Source: Ilumatobacteraceae bacterium
GTDB taxonomy: Bacteria > Actinomycetota > Acidimicrobiia > Acidimicrobiales > Ilumatobacteraceae
Length of the DNA: 64,000 nucleotides
NCBI GenBank assembly: GCA_025463305.1
Contig: JAOBWK010000008.1
Coordinates: 1 to 64,000 of the forward strand
Direction of reading: 5' to 3'
The translations under genes and the position numbers were made by a program. Below, piece by piece: positions 24,886 through 32,513 of the stretch. Below the pieces are notes generated by a model. The model saw nothing but the letters and a program-made list of their open reading frames with translations. It had not been told where the DNA came from and searched no databases. Each line of letters opens with the position of its first letter. Position 1 is the first letter of the stretch.

Positions 24886-25563
24886 TCAGCCGCCCGGAGC
24901 GACGAGGCGGTATCCGCTGCCGCGCACCGTCTCGATGGAGTTGCGGCCGAACGGCGAGTCGATCTTGCGGCGGAGGTAGCCGATGTAGACCTCGACGACG
25001 TTGGTGGCGTAGCCGTCCATCCCGTCCCACACGTGGAACAGCAGCTCGTCGCGGGCGACGATGCGGCCTTCGCGATGGGCGAGGTAGGCCAGCAGCGCGA
25101 ACTCCTTCGCGGTGAGGATCACCTCGACGTCACCACGCCAGCAGCGGTGCTTGGACATGTCGATGCGCAGATCGCCGATGGTGAACACCGCCGACTGGCT
25201 GGTGGAGCCACGGCGGATCAGCGCACGCAGCCGGGCGAGCAGCACCGGGTACGAGAACGGCTTGGACAGGAAGTCGTCGGCTCCGGTGTCGAGCGCCTCG
25301 GCCTGATCGAGATCGCCGTCTTTGGCGGTGAGCATGAGGATCGGCACGGTCTCGCCGGCAGCGCGCAGCTGGCGCGCGACGAGGAAGCCGTTCAGCCCTG
25401 GCAGCATGATGTCGAGCACCATCGCGTCGAAGGTGTGCTCCATCGCCATCTCGAAGCCCTCGGCCCCGTTGTGGACGACGTCGACGACGTAGCCCTCGGC
25501 CTCGAGCCCGAGGCGCAGCGAGGCGGCCATCGAGACCTCGTCCTCCACCACCAGCACACGCAT
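24886..25563 (-). CDS. OmpR/PhoB family response regulator
   Basis: A 225-residue transcription factor. The receiver domain (1-120) has the acidic pair ED at 7-8, the phosphorylated Asp51 (VLDIMLPG) and the conserved Lys in LSKPFSYP. The winged helix (130-225) has LTAKEFALLAYLAHREGRIV and VVEVYIGYLRRKID. It pairs with the histidine kinase directly after it. The start at ATG 25563 is the canonical MRVLVVEDE. However, the frame is open to ATG 25680 through a four-copy 21-bp repeat, which would add 39 residues with four LTVRS-type heptads; AGAGG precedes 25680 while 25563 has a weak ribosome site. Which start is used is unresolved. Confidence 0.93.
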   Translation of the reverse strand: MRVLVVEDEVSMAASLRLGLEAEGYVVDVVHNGAEGFEMAMEHTFDAMVLDIMLPGLNGFLVARQLRAAGETVPILMLTAKDGDLDQAEALDTGADDFLSKPFSYPVLLARLRALIRRGSTSQSAVFTIGDLRIDMSKHRCWRGDVEVILTAKEFALLAYLAHREGRIVARDELLFHVWDGMDGYATNVVEVYIGYLRRKIDSPFGRNSIETVRGSGYRLVAPGG

Positions 25564-25588
25564 CCGGGCAGTCTCGCAGGCCCCAGAT

Positions 25589-25672
25589 GAGCGCACGGTA
25601 AGAGCGGTTGAGCGCACGGTCAGAGGGGTTGAGCGCACGGTCAGAGCGGTCGAGCGCACGGTCAGAGTGCCG
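25589..25672. repeat. Four 21-bp tandem repeats upstream of the response regulator
   Basis: Units begin at 25589, 25610, 25631 and 25652, consensus GAGCGCACGGTCAGAGCGGT plus one base. The 21-bp period equals two helical turns, as in direct-repeat operators of OmpR/PhoB regulators, and also equals seven codons, so the minus strand reads as four LTVRSTA-like heptads. It can be a self-regulatory operator array, an N-terminal extension, or both. Confidence 0.8.
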
Positions 25673-25713
25673 GCGCTCATCGTCCTCTTATCTGGTTGTG
25701 GTTGAGTGAGGTC

Positions 25714-25881
25714 ATGAGCAGGACCGACCAACAGGCCAGCGGGGGATCAGCAACCACGACTCCGGCCGGTCGGGCGGCGGCGCTCAACCACTTCCTGAGC
25801 CGCGCCCAGCTTGCCCTGCTGTCGGCTCGGTTCACGGGCACTGCGTCCTCGCTCGTCGAGGAGCATCGTCCCACCCTCTGA
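25714..25881 (+). CDS. Small protein of 55 residues, unknown
   Basis: ATG 25714 is preceded by GAGTGAGG at 5 nt. The product begins MSRTDQQASGG and contains a helical, Arg/Ala/Leu-rich middle (AAALNHFLSRAQLALLSARF). I know no family for it. Its TGA (25879-25881) lies inside the left arm of a strong hairpin (25870-25904), which is how a real short gene with its own terminator would look. It is divergent from the two-component operon and shares its repeat-containing upstream region, so the response regulator may control it. Confidence 0.5.
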   Translation: MSRTDQQASGGSATTTPAGRAAALNHFLSRAQLALLSARFTGTASSLVEEHRPTL

Positions 25882-25904
25882 GAACCCCGCACTCAGAGGG
25901 TGGG
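25870..25904 (+). terminator. 13-bp perfect hairpin over a stop codon
   Basis: CCCACCCTCTGAG (25870-25882) pairs with CTCAGAGGGTGGG (25892-25904), loop of 9 nt. It covers the stop of the small gene at 25714-25881 and precedes the CGNR gene. Confidence 0.8.
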
Positions 25905-25929
25905 GCGATGTTCCCCGATCGACACTGGT

Positions 25930-25935
25930 TAATCT
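25930..25935 (+). promoter_or_regulatory. -10 box of the CGNR gene
   Basis: TAATCT lies 6 nt before ATG 25942, consistent with a leaderless start. No -35 element stands out. Confidence 0.45.
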
Positions 25936-25941
25936 GGTGTC

Positions 25942-26541
25942 ATGCCGCGCCACCACGCCGTCCCGCCCGAGCACATCGCTCGGTTCCGGAGCGGTCGGAG
26001 CTCGCTGGACTTCGTGCACAGCGGCACCGACGAGCACATGCGCGAGCTGATCGACAGCGACGCCGACCTCGCGACCTGGCTCGCCATCGTCACCGACGCC
26101 CCGCTCGTGCGGGTCCGTCGTGGCGACCTGGCCCGGGCCAAGCAGCTGCGCGAGGCGATCCGCCTGTGCGCGCTGGCGGTGGTGCAGGGCGCAGCCCTGC
26201 CGGTGCACGAGCTGCAGGTGGTCAACGACGTCGCCGCGGGCGTCCCGCTCGTGCCGGCGATGACGTCGGACGGGCACGTGCACGTGCAATCGGGGACGGC
26301 GGCGCAGGCGATGTCCACCATCGCCCGCGACGCGATCGATCTGTTCGCGGCCGAGCTGGACCACATCCACGCCGGCGGTGATCGCACCGACTCGCGCTGC
26401 CGGCTGCGGGTCTGTGCCGCCGACGACTGCGGGCTGTTCATCCTCGACACCTCACGGCCGAACAACCGGCGCTGGTGCTCGATGGAGCTGTGCGGCAACC
26501 GCAGCAAGATCCGCGCCTATCGCGCCCGCCGACCCGACTGA
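25942..26541 (+). CDS. CGNR zinc-finger (ABATE domain) regulator
   Basis: A 199-residue protein. The N-terminal two thirds form a helical ABATE domain thought to bind a ligand (LDFVHSGTDEHMRELIDSDA, LARAKQLREAIRLCALAVV). The C-terminal finger is CRLRVCAADDCGLFILDTSR followed by RRWCSMELCGNRSKIRAYRA, with the CGNR motif that names the family and Cys pairs for zinc; it is taken to bind DNA. It is transcribed from its own likely leaderless promoter after a terminator. Targets are not evident nearby. Confidence 0.92.
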   Translation: MPRHHAVPPEHIARFRSGRSSLDFVHSGTDEHMRELIDSDADLATWLAIVTDAPLVRVRRGDLARAKQLREAIRLCALAVVQGAALPVHELQVVNDVAAGVPLVPAMTSDGHVHVQSGTAAQAMSTIARDAIDLFAAELDHIHAGGDRTDSRCRLRVCAADDCGLFILDTSRPNNRRWCSMELCGNRSKIRAYRARRPD

Positions 26542-26572
26542 CGCCGGACATCGGTAGTTGCACCGGCGCACG

Positions 26573-26595
26573 CGTAACCGCTAGAACTGGTTACG
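26573..26595. promoter_or_regulatory. Inverted repeat at the start of the 26595 gene
   Basis: CGTAACC (26573-26579) and GGTTACG (26589-26595), 9-bp spacer. The right arm runs into the GTG start, so a bound protein would block transcription or initiation; autoregulation by the encoded DNA-binding-like protein is possible. Confidence 0.45.
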
Positions 26596-27059
26596 TGTCC
26601 TCGACCGTCGCGTCTTCGAACACCACGTCGCTGCGCATCGGCAGCATCCAGCGCGCACGCAGCCGCTGGCGGGTCGTCGTCAACGCCGGCACCCACGCCG
26701 ACGGTCGGCGCCGCCAGGTGGCCCGTTCGGCCGACACCGAGGACGAAGCCCGGGCCCTCCTCGCGGCGATGGTGGCCGAGTTCGGGCTGACGGCCGAGCG
26801 GCCACGGCCGGAGGGTCGCGAGCCGGGGCCGCGGTCCTTCGCCGTGCCGTTGCTGCTCGCCGGTGGTCCGCTCGGGCTGCTGCCCCGTCGCTCGCTGCAG
26901 TCGGTGGCCGACGCTGTCGGGATCTCGATCGAGGCGGCGCGGGCGGCGTACCACAGCGGGCTGACGTCGTTCGAGGCCGATCGCTGGGCGGTGGCCTGCA
27001 AGGTTCATCCGTTCGAGGTGTGGGGCTGGCCCTGGGTGGAGCTGGCAGCGGCGGTCTGA
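26595..27059 (+). CDS. Small protein with arm-type and HTH-like segments
   Basis: A 154-residue protein starting at GTG 26595. Residues about 14-58 (IGSIQRARSRWRVVVNAGTH, then DTEDEARALLAAMVAEFG) resemble the arm-type DNA-binding domain at the N-terminus of tyrosine recombinases, but no recombinase catalytic domain follows. The end (RAAYHSGLTSFEADRWAVAC, then HPFEVWGW) matches a short segment common in actinobacterial HTH proteins. Both ends therefore look DNA-related. I would call it a small DNA-binding protein with moderate doubt. It overlaps no neighbour and has an inverted repeat at its start. Confidence 0.65.
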   Translation: MSSTVASSNTTSLRIGSIQRARSRWRVVVNAGTHADGRRRQVARSADTEDEARALLAAMVAEFGLTAERPRPEGREPGPRSFAVPLLLAGGPLGLLPRRSLQSVADAVGISIEAARAAYHSGLTSFEADRWAVACKVHPFEVWGWPWVELAAAV

Positions 27060-27140
27060 GCCAGCGGGTGGCCCGAATGGTGGTACATCCAGCACCACCG
27101 TGGCGCCGTCGAGCAGCGGGGAGCCGAGGAAGCGGCTCGG

Positions 27141-27146
27141 TACGGT
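27141..27146 (+). promoter_or_regulatory. -10 box of the aminotransferase gene
   Basis: TACGGT lies 8 nt before ATG 27155; leaderless or nearly leaderless start. Confidence 0.4.
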
Positions 27147-27154
27147 CGTGCGCC

Positions 27155-28369
27155 ATGACAACTCGTACGACACCGGCCGTCTCGCGTCGGGCTTCGGCCG
27201 TCCGGTCCTCGGCCATCCGCGACCTGCTCGCCAACGCCCGCGTGCCCGGCATGCTCTCGCTCGCCGGCGGGCTGCCCGAGCCGAGCACGTTCCCGACCGC
27301 ACTCCTCGCCGAGGCCGCCGCGCGTCGGCTCAGCGACGGCGCCGACGTGCTGCAGTACGCGCCGACCGAGGGCGACGAACGGCTGCGCGCCCAGATCGCC
27401 GCGTACGAGAGCCTGCGCCAGCGCCGCGAGGTCGATCCGGCCGACGTGCTCGTGACCACCGGCAGCCAGCAGGCGCTGGCGATGGTGTCCAGCGTGGTGG
27501 CCGATGCCGGCGACGTCATCGCCGTGCCGCAGGCCTGCTACCTCGGTGCGCTGCAGACCTTCGGCGCTGCCGGGCTGCAGCCGCATCCAGTGGCGACCGC
27601 GGGCGGCGCGCTCGACCTGGACCGGCTCGAGGCCGAGCTGCTCGGCGGGTTGTCCGTGCGCGCCCTGTACGTCGTCGCCAACCACGGCAATCCCGATGGC
27701 TCGCGCCTCGACGAGCCCACCAGCCGCCGCCTCGCGGCGCTCGCCGACACGTTCGGGTTCTGGCTGATCGAGGACGATCCGTATCGCGAGCTGTGGTTCG
27801 ACACGCCGCCCGTCGCATCGCTGGCGAGCCACACCGCGAACACGATCAGCCTGGGCAGCTTCTCGAAGACCATCTCGCCCGGCCTGCGGGTCGGCTGGCT
27901 CGTGGCCCACGATCACCTGCGCGGTGCGCTCGTGCGGGTGAAGCAGTCCGCCGACCTGCACACGTCGTCGCTGTCGCAGGCCCTGATCGCCGACCTGCTC
28001 GACACACCGGGCTGGTTCGAGGGCCACACCACGGCGCTGCGCAGCCTGTACGCCGCGCGGCGCGATGCCCTCGCCGAGGCCCTGCACCACACGTTCGGAA
28101 CGCGGCTGCAGTGGTCGCCGCCGTCGGGTGGGATGTTCGCGTGGGGTGAGCTGGACGGCGTCGACACGGCCGCGCTGCTCGCGGTCGCGCTCACCAGGGG
28201 CGTGTGCTTCGTGCCCGGCGGCGAGTTCGCGACGGGCGGTGATCCGCTGACGTCGTGGCTGCGGCTCAGCTATGCGACGCTCGGGGCCGAGCAGCTGCAC
28301 GAGGGCGTGGCCCGGATCGCCTCGGCCGTCGCCGAGCTGGATGCGGGCCGGGCGGTCACCGTCGGTTGA
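27155..28369 (+). CDS. PLP-dependent aminotransferase, class I/II
   Basis: A 404-residue fold-type I enzyme. Landmarks: RSSAIRDLLANARVPGMLSL and AGGLPEP at the N-terminus (typical of the 2-aminoadipate/LysN-like and MocR-related group), VLVTTGSQQALAMVSSV (cofactor phosphate binding), NHGNPDG, and the Schiff-base lysine in LGSFSKTISPGLRVGW. No winged helix precedes it, so it is an enzyme and not a MocR regulator. It transfers an amino group between an amino acid and a keto acid; the exact pair cannot be read from the sequence. No pathway genes adjoin it. Confidence 0.92.
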   Translation: MTTRTTPAVSRRASAVRSSAIRDLLANARVPGMLSLAGGLPEPSTFPTALLAEAAARRLSDGADVLQYAPTEGDERLRAQIAAYESLRQRREVDPADVLVTTGSQQALAMVSSVVADAGDVIAVPQACYLGALQTFGAAGLQPHPVATAGGALDLDRLEAELLGGLSVRALYVVANHGNPDGSRLDEPTSRRLAALADTFGFWLIEDDPYRELWFDTPPVASLASHTANTISLGSFSKTISPGLRVGWLVAHDHLRGALVRVKQSADLHTSSLSQALIADLLDTPGWFEGHTTALRSLYAARRDALAEALHHTFGTRLQWSPPSGGMFAWGELDGVDTAALLAVALTRGVCFVPGGEFATGGDPLTSWLRLSYATLGAEQLHEGVARIASAVAELDAGRAVTVG

Positions 28370-28414
28370 GCAGGAGCGGCCACGGCGGTGGTCGGACCGG
28401 CAAGACTGTGACGC

Positions 28415-29434
28415 ATGTCGTACGACCAGATGGGCGGACCACCTCAGCGACCACGGTCGACGCCGATCCCGGATCCCGACGACGCCGGGTCGGTGCTGCC
28501 GCCGCCCACACCGGCGCAGTTCCTCGGTGAGCAGAGCGTGCCGTGGACGCCACAGCCCGGCCCGAGCGTGAACGCGTCGTTCGGCGCGACGCCGGGCATG
28601 TCGTTCAGCCAGCCCGCCGTGGCGTCGAAGACACTGATCATCAGCATCCTGCTGTTCACCGTCCTGCTCGGCGGGGTGATCACGTTCATCGCGGTGCACA
28701 CCGCCAACGATGCGCTGGACAAGATCCCCAAGTTCCCCTCGTCCCAGAACCTGCCCGTCAGCCCGACGGCGGCGACGTCCCCGGACACGTTCGAGGTGCT
28801 GCCGAATCCGACGGCTGCCACCTCGCTCGAGCCGACGCCGCCGACGGCCACACCGCCGCTCGGCACAGCAGCGGTGCCGACGACGGTCCCGTCGATCCCG
28901 TTCGTCCTCCAGGGCACGCTGCCCGCTGCGCCGGGCACCGATCCCGGGTCGGCGGGTGCAGTGCCGAGCGGCAGCGGTTCCCTGTTCGATCCCGGTGCCG
29001 CGCGTCCGGTCGCGGATCAGCTCGAGCTGGCCCTCGCCGGCGATCCGAGCCAGCTGACCCAGGTCGTGTTCACGTCCGGCTACGCGCTGGCCACGGCCGA
29101 GGATCCGGCCAACCCCGGCAAGCTGATCGGCGCCTACTGGACCGGCGGGTCGATCAGTGACGCCACCATCACCAGCACGGGAGGGAGCGGCGATCTGTCG
29201 TTCGAGCGCTTCACCGAGGGCGAGGTGAACTGGGAGTCGCTGGCGACGCTCGTGCCCCAGGCGCCGGGGCTGCTGAACATCCCCGACGGTCAGGTCACCA
29301 ACGTCGTCGTCCAACGCGTCGGCACCGGCAACCCACCGCCGATCGTGATCGACGTGTACGTCGACGGCCCGTCCGGCTCGGGGTACGTGGAGGCATCGGC
29401 AGCGGGCGACGTCACGTCGGTCCACCACGGCTGA
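28415..29434 (+). CDS. Single-pass membrane protein with Pro-rich cytoplasmic tail
   Basis: A 339-residue protein. Residues 1-70 are Pro/Gly/Ser-rich and lack structure motifs; one transmembrane helix lies at about 72-94 (KTLIISILLFTVLLGGVITF). A Thr/Pro linker of PTAATS-like units follows (about 110-190), then an extracytoplasmic domain of about 150 residues. No known family is recognised. Its stop shares a base with the ATG of the next gene, whose product has the same linker type and topology, so the two are likely partners. A signalling or anti-sigma-like role is suggested only by the neighbour's cytoplasmic domain. Confidence 0.8.
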   Translation: MSYDQMGGPPQRPRSTPIPDPDDAGSVLPPPTPAQFLGEQSVPWTPQPGPSVNASFGATPGMSFSQPAVASKTLIISILLFTVLLGGVITFIAVHTANDALDKIPKFPSSQNLPVSPTAATSPDTFEVLPNPTAATSLEPTPPTATPPLGTAAVPTTVPSIPFVLQGTLPAAPGTDPGSAGAVPSGSGSLFDPGAARPVADQLELALAGDPSQLTQVVFTSGYALATAEDPANPGKLIGAYWTGGSISDATITSTGGSGDLSFERFTEGEVNWESLATLVPQAPGLLNIPDGQVTNVVVQRVGTGNPPPIVIDVYVDGPSGSGYVEASAAGDVTSVHHG

Positions 29435-31491
29435 TGGACGGCTCGACCGGGACGGCGGAACCGGTCCGGACCCGCGTCGATGCAGTGCTCGACGTGTGCG
29501 ACTCGACGTGCGCGGCGGTGTTCGTGTGGCTGTGCCGCATCGCCGGGGGAGACGTCGCGGAGGTCGCGCTGCCCGAGGTCTATGCCCGGCTCGTCACCGA
29601 GCGGCTGCCGCTCGACGATCCGGCGACGCTCGACGATGAACTGCTGCGCGTCGCCCACGCATCGGCGCTGGCTGCCGGGTCGGTCGCGCATGCGCCGTTC
29701 GACGCTGCCGCAGAGGCGTCGGCCGACGACAAGCTGTCGATCACCGACCGCGCCCTCGTCGAGCTGCACGCGGTCCGCGGCCGGTCGGACGCGGACATCG
29801 CGACGATCCTGGGCATCCCCGAAGTCGACGTCGCGGGTCGCATCGAGTCGGCCGAGGCGGAGGTGCAGCGCCGGCATCCGGATGACACGTTCGCCGAGAT
29901 CGGCCGCCGGCGCGAGGCCTGGCTCGACGACGGGACCCGCTCGCGCTGCCGCACCGCCGTCGAGCAGGCCGCCGGTGTCCGACCGTCCGGCGAGGCGTCG
30001 CCGGCGCCGCGTCGCGGGCCGGCCCGCTCCACGCTCGTCATCGGTCTGATCGCCGTCGCCGTGCTGATCATCGCCGTCGTCATCGTGCGCGGCGACGACT
30101 CGCATCCGCCCAAGCCCGCGTCGGGGCCGACCACCACCACGCTGCCCGATCCGCGCGACGCACCCGGCTACGTGATCGGGGACCCGCCGCTCGGCCTCAC
30201 GTCGGTCGGCGCGCTCGTCGAGCCGGGTGCGCCCGACGGCGTGGCGGCACCGGCGCAGCTCACCCTCTGGTCATCGCCCGGCGCCACGCGCACGAGCGGC
30301 ACGTGGTTCATCGTGGTGACCGCGCGATGCGCTTCGATCGACACCACCATCGCCGGCGACGCGACGCGCGTCGACATCAACGGCAACAGCGGGCTGGTGT
30401 CGGCCGAGCCCGACGGCGTCGTCGACCTGCGCGTGGAGACCGGCACGGACGAGCTGACGAGCCACTCGCTGGCGATCAAGGAGTTCGGCCTCACCGACGA
30501 CGAGCTGACCCAGATCGCCTCGAGCGTGCTGCTCGGCAACAAGGTCAAGGATCCGAGCGAGCTGGCCGAGCCGAGCTGCACCGCGGCGTCGCCCGACGTG
30601 ACGACCGAGTTCGACGCGAGCTTCGCCCCGCTCCACGCCGGGCTCACCCGGCAGCTGGTCATCCCGTGGTACGGGCCGACGATCTCGGCCGATCAGGACG
30701 GCGCGGTGCGCCGGGTCGTGCAGTACACCGGCTTCGGCTCCACCGTGCTCGTCACCGCGCAGCCGACGAATCGTGACCGCACGACGCTGCAGACGTTCCT
30801 CGGCGAGACCGCACCCGCCGGGCTCACTCCCTCGGCCACCACCCAGGCCGTGTCGATCGGCGGTCGTCACGTCGTCGCTTCGTCGGTGTCGGATGCGTCC
30901 GGGGTGGTGGCGAACACGATCGAGACCACCGACGGGGATCAGACCATCGACATCACGTCCCCGCTGCCGCAGGCCCGGTTGCTCGCGTACGTCGACTCGC
31001 TGCGCGTCGCCAGCACCGACGAGTGGAGCTCGCTGCGCGACACCACCATCGATGCCTCGGCGCTCGACTTCTCGACGGTCTCCGTGCCCGCCCCGTCGGC
31101 CGCACCGCTGTACGCCGCCGGCACCGCCACCACCGCCCTCGGTACGACGTGGCAGATGCTGGTGGGCTTCGATCCCGACGTGCTGCAGCTCGAGGTGCCG
31201 GCGAGCGGCTCGGTGTTCCAGACCTCGTTCCCGTTCGACGGCACATCAGAGGTGCATCCGTACCTGACGATCGGCTCGACCGCTGTGGTGGTGACGCTGA
31301 CCGATGCGTCCGCCGACGATCGGGTGCGGGTCACGATCCGCGGTGAGAACATCGGCCCGATCCCGCTCGTCCACGTGCACGGCAGCACGGCCTACTTCGC
31401 CCTGCTGGCGTTCGACGATCCTGGCCTCTACGTGGTCCACCTGATCGATCCGTCCGGCCGGATCGTGCGGCAGCTCTATCCGCACCCCTGA
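29434..31491 (+). CDS. Membrane protein with degenerate sigma-factor-like cytoplasmic module
   Basis: A 685-residue protein of unusual build. Residues 10-80 (RTRVDAVLDVCDSTCAAVFV, then LPEVYARLVTERLPLDDP) read like a worn ECF sigma region 2. Residues 101-147 (LSITDRALVELHAVRGRSDA, then TILGIPEVDVAGRIESAEAE) look like region 4 with its helix-turn-helix. A basic stretch leads to one transmembrane helix (about 200-219, LVIGLIAVAVLIIAVVIVRG), then a Thr-rich linker and a 450-residue ectodomain of unknown fold. It could be a membrane-held sigma-like regulator or a protein that reuses the fold as an adaptor; key region 2 promoter-melting residues are not apparent. Coupled to the upstream membrane protein. 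Confidence 0.75.
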   Translation: MDGSTGTAEPVRTRVDAVLDVCDSTCAAVFVWLCRIAGGDVAEVALPEVYARLVTERLPLDDPATLDDELLRVAHASALAAGSVAHAPFDAAAEASADDKLSITDRALVELHAVRGRSDADIATILGIPEVDVAGRIESAEAEVQRRHPDDTFAEIGRRREAWLDDGTRSRCRTAVEQAAGVRPSGEASPAPRRGPARSTLVIGLIAVAVLIIAVVIVRGDDSHPPKPASGPTTTTLPDPRDAPGYVIGDPPLGLTSVGALVEPGAPDGVAAPAQLTLWSSPGATRTSGTWFIVVTARCASIDTTIAGDATRVDINGNSGLVSAEPDGVVDLRVETGTDELTSHSLAIKEFGLTDDELTQIASSVLLGNKVKDPSELAEPSCTAASPDVTTEFDASFAPLHAGLTRQLVIPWYGPTISADQDGAVRRVVQYTGFGSTVLVTAQPTNRDRTTLQTFLGETAPAGLTPSATTQAVSIGGRHVVASSVSDASGVVANTIETTDGDQTIDITSPLPQARLLAYVDSLRVASTDEWSSLRDTTIDASALDFSTVSVPAPSAAPLYAAGTATTALGTTWQMLVGFDPDVLQLEVPASGSVFQTSFPFDGTSEVHPYLTIGSTAVVVTLTDASADDRVRVTIRGENIGPIPLVHVHGSTAYFALLAFDDPGLYVVHLIDPSGRIVRQLYPHP

Positions 31492-31512
31492 GTGCGGCCC
31501 AGCCGGGCCACG

Positions 31513-32472
31513 TCAGCTGGTGGCCGCCGACCAGAGCGCGGCGGCCACGAGCTCGGCGACGATCGTCTCGGTGAGCAACGCCACGAGCGGATCATCGTCG
31601 GCGGCGTAGCGGATGGTCTGCGCAGCTCCCGGGAAGTCGCCCCCGAGCGCGACGACGGTGGACGCACGCTGGGTCATCCAGTCGGCGGCCTGGGCGTCCC
31701 AGCGCGAGCCGGTGCACACGAGGGCGCGATAGTCGAGCGTCTTCGTCAGGTACACGTCGACGTGGCTCCAGTCGCCGGTCTCGCAGCCGACCGCGGGCCG
31801 ACGCGGACCCTCGCGCAGCATCAGTGCGCTCTGCATCGCCGACGACCATCGCTCGAGCGGGGCGAGCACCCATGTGCCGTCGGGGCCGGCGAGCCGTTCG
31901 CACGCGGCGGGCAGCCACTCGTCGCGACCGTCGAGCAGCTCGCGCTGCGCCGCTGCCGCCCGACGAGCGACGCCGCTGAGGTCGGGCACCGTGCCGGCCA
32001 GCGCGTGCTCGAGCGCGAGCAGCGCGACGAGGGTGTGGGTGTAGCTGCGGCAGGCGACGCCGCCGGTCTCGGGCTCGGCGAGCAGCTCGACGACGTGATC
32101 CGCGCCGGCGGTGATCGGCGAGCCGGCCACGTTGGTCAGCGCGATCCGTCGCCCGCCGGCGGAGCCAGCGAAGGCGCGGTTGGTCTCGATCGACGTGCCG
32201 CCGGCAGAGATGCCGATCACCGCTCCGTTCGGGCCGGCGCTGAGGGCCGCCTCCGCCGCGCCGCTCTCGGCGACGGCGACGATCCCGGCCGCCCGCATCC
32301 GCAGCGCGACGACCTGCGCCGCGTACAGCGACGAGCCCATGCCGACGAGCACGACCCGTTCCGGCGGCGGTTCCACGGGCCACGCCATCGCGCCGGCGTC
32401 GAGCGCGTCGGCCAGCCGCTCGAGCACGTCGGGGCGACGCTCGACGTCGGCGAGGAAGCCGTCCGCCTTCAC
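31513..32472 (-). CDS. SIS-domain protein (sugar isomerase/deaminase-like)
   Basis: A 319-residue cytosolic protein with two sugar-isomerase (SIS) halves: VVLVGMGSSLYAAQVVALRM and VIGISAGGTSIETNRAFAGS in the first, GTWVLAPLERWSSAMQSALM and LKT-type phosphosugar loop LTKTLDYRALV in the second. It resembles the isomerase half of GlmS or AgaS-type deaminases without a glutaminase domain. The substrate is likely a phosphorylated amino sugar, in line with the glucosamine-kinase-like gene upstream in the same operon. GTG 32472 is used; its upstream region contains a 14-bp tandem repeat that presents GTGAAGG several times. Convergent with the 29434 gene (21-bp gap). Confidence 0.85.
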   Translation of the reverse strand: MKADGFLADVERRPDVLERLADALDAGAMAWPVEPPPERVVLVGMGSSLYAAQVVALRMRAAGIVAVAESGAAEAALSAGPNGAVIGISAGGTSIETNRAFAGSAGGRRIALTNVAGSPITAGADHVVELLAEPETGGVACRSYTHTLVALLALEHALAGTVPDLSGVARRAAAAQRELLDGRDEWLPAACERLAGPDGTWVLAPLERWSSAMQSALMLREGPRRPAVGCETGDWSHVDVYLTKTLDYRALVCTGSRWDAQAADWMTQRASTVVALGGDFPGAAQTIRYAADDDPLVALLTETIVAELVAAALWSAATS

Positions 32473-32513
32473 GACCCGGCCTTCACGACACGACCTTCAC
32501 GACACGACCTTCA
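32466..32513 (-). repeat. 14-bp tandem repeat at the SIS gene start
   Basis: CCTTCACGACnnnn units begin at 32466, 32480 and 32494, with a partial copy at 32508. On the minus strand each gives GTGAAGG, i.e. a GTG start with a purine-rich ribosome-site-like sequence, in successive frames because 14 is not a multiple of three. It fills the 38-bp gap between the kinase stop and the SIS start. Confidence 0.75.

Noticed and set aside
25589..25672. 21-bp tandem repeats considered as CRISPR
   Set aside because: There are no spacers between units and no cas genes nearby.
26595..27059. Phage or integron tyrosine integrase
   Set aside because: Only an arm-like N-terminal segment is present; no R-H-R-Y catalytic domain, and no att-site repeats or other mobile genes lie around it.
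27005..29428. An 807-codon minus-strand frame over the aminotransferase and membrane-protein genes
   Set aside because: Arg/Gly/His-rich noise; plus-strand genes have PLP motifs and a transmembrane segment.
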